A stretch of DNA of 38,792 nt from Minisyncoccota bacterium (GTDB lineage: Bacteria; Patescibacteriota; Minisyncoccia; UBA6257), in assembly GCA_028694995.1 (NCBI GenBank), contig JAQVJU010000002.1, forward strand, positions 131,503 through 170,294, read 5' to 3'. A program made the translations under genes and the position numbers. Of this stretch, positions 33,613 to 38,792 are shown in pieces. The number at the start of each line of letters is the position of its first letter. Position 1 is the first letter of the stretch. The notes below the pieces were generated by a model. It saw nothing but the letters and a program-made list of their open reading frames with translations. It did not search any database and was not told the origin of the DNA.

Positions 33613-35319
33613 TTATTCTTTAATCACTCTTAAAACTTCCTCAATGGTTGTTAATCCTAATTCAGCTTTTTTCAATCCATCTTCAAACATTGATTTAGTT
33701 CCTTGAGCAAAAGCTATTTGTTTTAACCCATCAAGTGAAAAATCTTTTTTTTGGATATAGGCTCTTACTTGCTCTGTAATATCTAAAACCTCATAAATAG
33801 CCAAACGACCTGAATAACCAGTGTTGCCGCAAACCTGACATCCTTTTCCCCGATACAATTGCTTAGCATGATATGGAGAGGCTGTCTTGCCTTTAATTAA
33901 TTGTAATTGTTCATTCACCACCTCAATAACATCTTCTGGCACCTGATAACTTTCAATACAGCCACGACAAACTCTCCTAACTAATCTTTGAGCAATTATC
34001 AAATTAACAGTAGCTGAAACTAAAAAAGGAGGCACTCCTAAATCAAACAATCGAGGCACTGCGGTCACTGCATCATTAGTATGCAAGGTAGAGAGTAAAA
34101 GATGACCAGTTAAAGAAGCGTGAACAGAAATTTCTGCTGTTTCCTCATCTCTAATTTCCCCTACCATAATCACATCTGGGTCTTGTCTTAAAAAAGCTCT
34201 TAAACCATTGGCAAAATCTATTCCTGCTCTGGGATTTATCTGAGTTTGATTAACATATTTTAATTCATACTCTATCGGATCTTCAATGGTTACAATATTA
34301 ACTTCAGGTTTGTTAAGTTTATTCAATATCGCATACAAAGTAGTGGTCTTACCTGAACCAGTAGGCCCAGTGACCAAAATCATCCCAGTGGTTTTTGTAA
34401 TATTATTCTCAACTATCTTCACTGTTTCTTCCATCATTCCTAATTCTTGAAAACTCATTGGTTTTGAAGAGCCTGTTAAAAGACGCATTTCCACTTTTTC
34501 ACCATAAAGTGTAGGCATAATAGCCACCCTAATATCAAAAATCGTATCTGCGTATTTATACTTAAATCTTCCATCTTGAGGTTTATTATGCTCATCAATA
34601 AGCAAGTTTGATAAAATTTTAATCCTGGCCACAATAGCCAAATGAATTTCTCTAGCCAATCTTATTATCTCTCTTAAAACCCCATCAACTCGGAAACGAA
34701 TCAAAATCTCATCACCTAAGGATTCAATATGGATATCTGTGGCGTTTAAAGAAGCCGCATAAGAAATAATATTATCAGTCAAAGAAACAATTGGAAATTC
34801 AGTAGCTGCTTTTTCCGCTTCAACCTCTTTTAATCTTAAAGAAGAACGAATACTCTCCTGAATCATCTTCTGAAAATCCTTAGAGACTTCTTTCCCATAT
34901 TGAGCAAAAACAAATTTCAAATCTTCCTCTAAACATAAATGAGGTTTAATAAAATAACCTGTGTATTTATTCAAAAAATCCAATGTTTCCAAATTAGCTG
35001 GATCTAACATTGCCACCAAGATACAATTATCTTCTTTACCAAAAACAACCACATTTCTTGTCTGGGCTATTTCTTCAGGCAAAATATTAAGTATTTCTGT
35101 ATTAATTTGCTGACCAACTAGTTTAATCCTAGGAATATTCAAATGCCTAGATAAAATATCTGCATAAAAATCAGTGGTGATAAAATTACGAGAAATCAAC
35201 AAATCAATAACATTTTTTTCTGTTCTCTGAGCTTCTAAAACTAATTTATCAAAATCCTTTTCACAAACTAATCCTGTTTCTAAAATCAATTTTTTAAGAG
35301 TTTGGAGAGGCAAGCGCAT
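33613..35319 (-). CDS. pilB: type IV pilus assembly ATPase PilB
   Basis: 568 residues. N1 domain (about 1-150), then the hexameric ATPase: Walker A GPTGSGKTTT near 318, Asp box IVTIEDPIEY, Walker B VGEIRDEETAE, His box LSTLHTNDA. A tetracysteine zinc motif C-x2-C...C-x2-C is present near 450-490 (CRGC, CQVCG), as in PilB/GspE but not PilT. It powers pilus extension. No retraction ATPase PilT occurs in the window. Confidence 0.96.
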   Translation of the reverse strand: MRLPLQTLKKLILETGLVCEKDFDKLVLEAQRTEKNVIDLLISRNFITTDFYADILSRHLNIPRIKLVGQQINTEILNILPEEIAQTRNVVVFGKEDNCILVAMLDPANLETLDFLNKYTGYFIKPHLCLEEDLKFVFAQYGKEVSKDFQKMIQESIRSSLRLKEVEAEKAATEFPIVSLTDNIISYAASLNATDIHIESLGDEILIRFRVDGVLREIIRLAREIHLAIVARIKILSNLLIDEHNKPQDGRFKYKYADTIFDIRVAIMPTLYGEKVEMRLLTGSSKPMSFQELGMMEETVKIVENNITKTTGMILVTGPTGSGKTTTLYAILNKLNKPEVNIVTIEDPIEYELKYVNQTQINPRAGIDFANGLRAFLRQDPDVIMVGEIRDEETAEISVHASLTGHLLLSTLHTNDAVTAVPRLFDLGVPPFLVSATVNLIIAQRLVRRVCRGCIESYQVPEDVIEVVNEQLQLIKGKTASPYHAKQLYRGKGCQVCGNTGYSGRLAIYEVLDITEQVRAYIQKKDFSLDGLKQIAFAQGTKSMFEDGLKKAELGLTTIEEVLRVIKE

Positions 35320-35324
35320 AAAAA

Positions 35325-35945
35325 TTAAATATTAAATATATTTATCCCTAGATATGTATTTATTATATCATTTAAAAACAAAACAAGTAAGGCACAAGGA
35401 AGCCAAAGATATAAAAAAGAAAAACGAGAATCTTTTATCTCTTTAAATAAATTAAAAACAATCATTAAGAAATGAATTAATAATCCTAATAACAAAACCA
35501 AACAAAGATAAATCAAACAATTAGGCCAACCAATAATCAAAACCCCTAAACTAGCTAAATACTTTTCTTCATTATAAAAAAGATTTTCTTCAAATCTCCT
35601 ATTTAACCAATAAATTCCTAAAAAGACTATTAAAGCAAACAAAATACTAACAACAGGCTCAAACCAATAATGTTGCCAAGAATATTTTAAAAAATAAGAA
35701 ATTGGATTATGAGGTGGTAATAATCTATAAGAAATAGAATCCTGAGACCAAACCCAATAATTTAAACAAGTTAATACAAAAGAACGAATAATCAACATCC
35801 CTGAAAAACCAAAACAAAAAATCTTTAAATATCTTTCTGAAACTAACTTTTTTTTAAAAAACCAATACATCAAAAGCCCCGCTAAGATTATTAATCCCAA
35901 AGCGGGGCGTATAATTGAAAACAGAAATGTACTCAACCAATTCAT
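35325..35945 (-). CDS. hypothetical multi-pass membrane protein in the pilus cluster
   Basis: 206 residues with about five membrane helices; N-terminus MNWLSTFLFSIIRPALGLII. The N-terminal third is faintly like prolipoprotein diacylglyceryl transferase but lacks its conserved His-Gly motif. It has no GxGD, so it is not the prepilin peptidase. It lies 5 nt before pilB and 34 nt after the second pilin, with a TATAAT box at 35965-35970. The role is unknown. Confidence 0.65.
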   Translation of the reverse strand: MNWLSTFLFSIIRPALGLIILAGLLMYWFFKKKLVSERYLKIFCFGFSGMLIIRSFVLTCLNYWVWSQDSISYRLLPPHNPISYFLKYSWQHYWFEPVVSILFALIVFLGIYWLNRRFEENLFYNEEKYLASLGVLIIGWPNCLIYLCLVLLLGLLIHFLMIVFNLFKEIKDSRFSFLYLWLPCALLVLFLNDIINTYLGINIFNI

Positions 35946-35979
35946 TGCTAATTTATATATCTAAATTATATCAAAACTA

Positions 35980-36579
35980 TTAGTTCCCCTGACCATTAAA
36001 ACAATTCTCGCCTACTCCAGTTGCAGTGGGGGGAAGGTTAAGATTAGTACCTATTTCATAAAGGTTGTCTAATATTCCACCATCTTTGCTTTCTACATCA
36101 CCTGAACCTCCGTTTTTATAATAGTCACTTTCCATATTTGCAGTCAATTTGAAGGTTTTATCTGTGTCCACAGTATAAACATAGTATTGAATACCAGTTT
36201 CACTAGAAGCATTGGGATCAACTGGTAAAACACTAATTGGTGAACCACCGCTTGATTTTGTAAAGTCAATAGGAACCCATCCACTACCAGTAATAGCTTG
36301 AGAGTGATTTGTATGTGCTCCTCTACTGTCACAAACAACATTAGAAACATGGGAATAGGTTGTAGTGCTGTTTCCTATGAAAATAGGTGCTTCTCCTTCA
36401 CTCAAATAAAAAGCAATAGCTGTTTTAAGAGTGTTTAAGTCAGAAATTCTTTGAGAATCACGGGCTTTCTTTAAGAGTTCAGCAGGGTTAATAACTAACA
36501 CTATGGTTGTTGAAAGAATTGCTAAGATACCAATAACGATAAGCAATTCTAATAAAGTAAATCCTTTTTTTGTATTCAT
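35980..36579 (-). CDS. type IV major pilin-like protein (second tandem copy)
   Basis: 199 residues. Prepilin signal MNTKKG with F-T-L-L-E, helix LIVIGILAILSTTIVLVI, then the pilin/GspG globular domain. The first 57 residues are nearly identical to the neighbour at 36651-37235, while the C-terminal part diverges (IFIGNSTTTYSHVSN and GSPISVLPVDPNASSETG). The C-terminal GENCFNGQGN carries a single Cys that could pair with Cys near residue 80. The two genes arose by duplication with divergence of the exposed end. Confidence 0.9.
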   Translation of the reverse strand: MNTKKGFTLLELLIVIGILAILSTTIVLVINPAELLKKARDSQRISDLNTLKTAIAFYLSEGEAPIFIGNSTTTYSHVSNVVCDSRGAHTNHSQAITGSGWVPIDFTKSSGGSPISVLPVDPNASSETGIQYYVYTVDTDKTFKLTANMESDYYKNGGSGDVESKDGGILDNLYEIGTNLNLPPTATGVGENCFNGQGN

Positions 36580-36615
36580 TTTAATTTTAATTAATTGTAT
36601 TTGAAATTTCGACCT
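36402..36615 (-). repeat. direct repeat, downstream copy (pilin 5' region)
   Basis: 214 bp, offset 656 bp from the other copy with no indels. Covers the -10 box region, start codon and first ~60 codons of the pilin. Only a handful of differences, mostly in the codons for residues 34-37 and near the third-base positions. Confidence 0.9.
36594..36599 (-). promoter_or_regulatory. -10 box of the downstream pilin
   Basis: TACAAT 15 nt before the ATG, giving a leader of ~8 nt. No clear -35 box. Preceded by GGTCGAAATTTCAAA, identical in the other copy (37250-37255). Confidence 0.4.
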
Positions 36616-36650
36616 TGCTAATTTTCACCTTAAATACAATCTTCTTATGG

Positions 36651-37235
36651 TTAATCTTTAAAACAACCTGAGAGTGTTGAGGTAGGCCCAAGGTTAAGAT
36701 CTGTACCTACTTCATAAAGTGTATCTATTTTCCCACCATCCTTATCTACTACTCTAGTAGGTGTTTCTGTACCATAATACTTACTTTCCATATTAGCCAT
36801 TAATTTAAAAGTCAATTTTGCTTGATTGGCAAAATAGACATAATAAAGATGACTTGCTTTTTCATTAACTGGATCTATAGGCAAAACACTAATTGGTGAG
36901 CCACCAGGCATTGCGCTAAAGTTAATAGGTATCCAACCATCCCCATTAACTTTTTGTGATTGTTCACTCACGGAGCTGCCAGTATCACATACAACATCAG
37001 CTACATAACAATATGAGGTATGGGTGCCATCTGTTATCTCTGGATCTGCTGTCTCTGTCAAATAAAAAGCAATGGCTGTTTTAAGAGTGTTTAAGTCAGA
37101 AATTCTTTGAGAATCACGGGCTTTAGCTAATAACTCAGCAGGGTTAATAACCAATACAATGGTTGTTGAAAGAATTGCTAAGATACCAATAACGATAAGC
37201 AATTCTAATAAAGTAAATCCTTTTTTTGTATTCAT
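36651..37235 (-). CDS. type IV major pilin-like protein (first tandem copy)
   Basis: 194 residues. Same signal and helix as the downstream copy. The exposed domain differs and ends SGCFKD. Conserved GSPISVLPIDPVNEKASHLYYVY corresponds to the GspG-type calcium/loop region. It is the first pilin after the CheY-like regulator, and its -10 box TACAAT (37250-37255) and upstream bases are copied in the second gene. Confidence 0.9.
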   Translation of the reverse strand: MNTKKGFTLLELLIVIGILAILSTTIVLVINPAELLAKARDSQRISDLNTLKTAIAFYLTETADPEITDGTHTSYCYVADVVCDTGSSVSEQSQKVNGDGWIPINFSAMPGGSPISVLPIDPVNEKASHLYYVYFANQAKLTFKLMANMESKYYGTETPTRVVDKDGGKIDTLYEVGTDLNLGPTSTLSGCFKD

Positions 37236-37271
37236 TTTAATTTTAATTAATTGTATTTGAAATTTCGACCT
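37058..37271 (-). repeat. direct repeat, upstream copy (pilin 5' region)
   Basis: Partner of 36402-36615 at a constant 656-bp offset. Includes the identical sequence from GGTCGAAATTTCAAATACAA to the ATG, so the promoter was duplicated with the gene. Confidence 0.9.
37250..37255 (-). promoter_or_regulatory. -10 box of the upstream pilin
   Basis: TACAAT 15 nt before the ATG, same context as the copy at 36594-36599. An extra AATACAAGGTCGA lies 50 nt further upstream, repeating part of the promoter region. Confidence 0.4.
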
Positions 37272-37363
37272 AATGTATAAGAAATTTCATTTTTGTTATT
37301 TCATCGACCTTGTATTTAATATGTATTTTACTATTAAGAAAATATTTGTCAATTTTTAAAACT

Positions 37364-37750
37364 TTATTCGGTTTTTATTTCTTGTTTTACTTTATTAACC
37401 AACTCTTCTACTGAAAGCCTGGCTTTGACAAAATAGTCAATAATTCCTAAAGCCTTGCCTCTTTCAATATCAGAAGGTTGACCCAGATTAGAAATGATTA
37501 TTACAGGCAGTTTTTCTAATAAAGGATCTTGGCGAATAGTTTCTAAAACTTCAAATCCATTTTTTTTAGGTAAAATCAAATCCAAAAGAATCAAATCTGG
37601 TTTAATCCCTTGTTCAGTTAAAAAATGTAAAGCTTCTTCACCATCTGCCGCCCGAATAACCTTAAAAGATTCCTTTTCCAATTTTAATCTTAAAACACTG
37701 CTTAAAAAGGGATCATCTTCAATTAATAAAATCATTGACTTGTTATTCAT
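37364..37750 (-). CDS. CheY-like response regulator, receiver domain only
   Basis: 128 residues, one receiver domain: acidic pocket E11-D12-D13, phosphoacceptor D57 (LILLDLILP), S88 and K110. There is no output domain, so it must act by protein contact, like PilG/PilH in pilus control. No histidine kinase is nearby. Its position directly upstream of the pilins and its own promoter suggest it modulates pilus activity, though this is context-based. Confidence 0.93.
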   Translation of the reverse strand: MNNKSMILLIEDDPFLSSVLRLKLEKESFKVIRAADGEEALHFLTEQGIKPDLILLDLILPKKNGFEVLETIRQDPLLEKLPVIIISNLGQPSDIERGKALGIIDYFVKARLSVEELVNKVKQEIKTE

Positions 37751-37791
37751 AATAAAAATGGATTAATATTCTTTTTTTAATTCTAATAAAC

Positions 37792-37820
37792 AGTATAGCA
37801 ATTCTTGAAAATAAAAACAA
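37792..37820 (-). promoter_or_regulatory. promoter of the response regulator gene
   Basis: TTGTTT (37815-37820), 17-nt spacer, TATACT (37792-37797). Leader ~35 nt. The -35 box lies inside the arm of the 16S terminator, so termination and initiation share sequence. Confidence 0.55.
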
Positions 37821-37848
37821 CTTTGTCAAATATAAACAAAGTTGTTTT
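37806..37848 (-). terminator. 16S rRNA intrinsic terminator
   Basis: Perfect 13-bp stem (AAAACAACTTTGT/ACAAAGTTGTTTT, 37814-37826 and 37836-37848) with a 9-nt loop. On the minus strand it runs into TTTTTATTTTC. No 23S, 5S or tRNA lies between it and the 16S 3' end. Confidence 0.75.
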
Positions 37849-37917
37849 ATCTATTCAATCCTTTCTGGTTATCCCAAGCATGATTAATCTCTTTTTAAAG
37901 ATGACAAGATTAACATC

Positions 37918-37939
37918 TCTCTTTGTTAAAACAAAGAGA
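37918..37939 (-). other. hairpin in the 16S trailer
   Basis: 10-bp perfect stem TCTCTTTGTT/AACAAAGAGA with a 2-nt loop. A second hairpin GCTTTG/CAAAGC lies at 37952-37974. Both are between the 16S 3' end and the terminator and could be RNase processing sites. Confidence 0.5.
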
Positions 37940-38340
37940 CCGACACTTAAAGCTTTGATTTTAAAAACCAAAGCAAATTCTATAAAAGAAAAGTTTCACC
38001 ACCAGCTTCCGCTAGCAGTGCCTTGTTATGACTTAGCCCCTGTCACCGAACCTACCCTAGTTCCTGTAAACAGGATTTTTAGGTATTCCCGGCTTCCTTG
38101 ACTTGACAGGCGGTGAGTACAGAGTTCGAGAACGTATTCACCGTGGTGTGGCTGACCCACGATTACTAGCGATTCCAACTTCATGAGGTCGAGTTTCAGA
38201 CCTCAATCCGGACTGGGAGATTGTTTGATGCGATTAGCTCCGCCTTACGGCTTGGCAACGCATTGTCAATCCCATTGTAACATGAGTGTCGCCCAGGGCA
38301 TCAAAGGGCCATGCTGATTTGACGTCATCCCCTCCTTCCT

Positions 38341-38396
38341 CCCTCCTCAAAAAGCACTTCTCAATATTTTAAAAATGAAATGCTCTTTGAGGAGGG
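38341..38396 (-). other. expanded helix in 16S, helix 40 region
   Basis: Just before GGAGGAAGG, where most bacteria have a short ~15-nt hairpin, this gene has a 56-nt hairpin. It has 11 perfect pairs (CCCTCCTCAAA/TTTGAGGAGGG), a mismatch, about 8 more pairs including one G-U, then an A/T loop. The tight pairing suggests a maintained rRNA expansion, not intron debris, and it has no group I core. Confidence 0.75.
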
Positions 38397-38482
38397 CGGT
38401 TTTTTGTGACACATATAACACAAAACAGGGGTTGCGCTCGTTTCCCCACTGAAGGGCACAACTCGCGTCACGAGCTGACGGC

Positions 38483-38735
38483 CATATGCTTCTATTATTA
38501 CTAATAGTATGGACTATACCATCACCCTTGGAAATTAAAATTTCAAAGGGGACCAGCGTCTTATTATTTACTAAAAATAAATAATAAAATCTTTAATATT
38601 TTTTAAAGATTAAGTCTCTACGGGGTCAATGATGACTTCCCACGGTATTACCCATTTTAAATTTTAAAAATTAGGGTTTCACCGTTATGAGCTGGTTTTT
38701 TCATTCTAAATTACTTTAGAATGGGTCGACTTTTC
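38483..38735 (-). ncRNA. group I intron in 16S rRNA, no ORF
   Basis: 253 nt inserted between GCATGGTT and GCCGTCAGCTCG, around E. coli position 1060. The 5' exon ends in U and the intron ends in G. P1 can be drawn: AUGGUU of the exon with GACCCAU (38719-38727 region), ending in a U-G pair. Core blocks ATAACGGT, AATACCGTGGGAA, CGTAGAGACT and GGTATAGTCC are in order and shared with the tRNA-Asn intron. No coding sequence inside, so mobility would depend on an enzyme in trans. Removal restores a normal 16S sequence. Confidence 0.9.
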
Positions 38736-38792
38736 AACCATGCAGCACCTGTCCTGATGTCCTTGCAGAAGGCTCAACTTTCATTAAGCTTT

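Larger units (their letters stand above)
37985..38792 (-). rRNA. rrs: 16S rRNA, 3' part, with a group I intron; no anti-Shine-Dalgarno
   Basis: The 5' part lies beyond the window. Recognised landmarks: GGTGCTGCATGGTT / GCCGTCAGCTCGTG (interrupted by the intron), CGAGCGCAACC, GGGATGACGTCAA, ATGTTACAATGG, GTAATCGTGGGTCAG, CACCGCCTGTCA, AAGTCATAACAAGG. Helix 45 is intact (37997-38020): CACTGCTAGC/GCTGGTGGTG closing a GGAA tetraloop. After it, where GATCACCTCCTTT is expected, the gene reads GAAACTTTTCTTTT, so the CCUCC core is missing. Decoding residues A1408, A1492 and A1493 (E. coli numbering) are kept. The mature 3' end is estimated about a dozen nt past helix 45. Confidence 0.95.

Noticed and set aside
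36402-37271. CRISPR-like or mobile repeat
   Set aside because: The two copies are pilin gene starts with coding sense, and there are no spacers or inverted ends.
37805-38101. Plus-strand open frame over the 16S 3' end
   Set aside because: It overlaps rRNA, hairpins and a terminator and has no protein-like features.
38341-38400. CCTCC in the 16S (minus strand) as an anti-Shine-Dalgarno
   Set aside because: It is locked in the long internal hairpin, several hundred nt from the 3' end.

Overview
The window is a low-GC (roughly 30%) chromosome segment from a reduced-genome bacterium. I read it as a member of the Candidate Phyla Radiation (Patescibacteria), most likely the Parcubacteria side. 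The evidence is the divergent 16S rRNA carrying a group I intron, very tight one-strand gene packing, short forms of several housekeeping proteins, and a complete type IV pilus cluster beside a stripped-down cell-envelope set. No biosynthetic metabolism is visible. Nearly every gene is on the minus strand. The standard genetic code fits.

Layout from high to low coordinates (direction of transcription). 38792-37985: the 3' part of a 16S rRNA gene with a 253-nt group I intron, followed by its own terminator and no 23S gene. 37750-24987: a CheY-like regulator, then two tandem pilins, an unknown membrane protein, PilB, PilC, three large or odd prepilin-like proteins, a membrane-anchored hypothetical, and a PilM-PilN fusion. 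Between PilM-PilN and the prepilins lies a decayed FISUMP-type domain. 24972-4116: a long co-directional housekeeping block with an MBL-fold RNase J-like protein, an amidohydrolase, murA, a second mreB, delta-prime, frr, rseP, proS, mreB-mreC-mreD-mrdA, greA, lysS, serS, a FtsQ-like protein, a small hypothetical, a TraG/VirD4-like ATPase and a GtrA protein. 4070-1696: dnaX, tRNA-Gln, dcd, and a tRNA-Asn gene interrupted by a group I intron encoding an HNH endonuclease. 1695-1: a small accessory patch with a broken serine recombinase abutting tRNA-Asn, an AbiV-like HEPN protein, a candidate small RNA and a truncated DUF2726 gene.

How it works together: the left-central block couples wall precursor synthesis (MurA), the elongation scaffold (MreBCD, PBP2), division (FtsQ-like), tRNA charging and ribosome recycling. 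The right block builds a type IV pilus with unusual minor pilins that carry adhesin-like extensions.

The most striking observation is translational. The 16S rRNA ends without an anti-Shine-Dalgarno sequence: the CCUCC position reads UUUCU. Correspondingly, about 33 of the 35 protein genes here show no Shine-Dalgarno motif, and several promoters sit so close to the ATG that the mRNAs should be leaderless or nearly so. Added to this are an rRNA intron, covarying changes in the decoding site, an expanded 16S helix and a second related intron in tRNA-Asn. The translation apparatus of this organism is the part of the window most worth following up.
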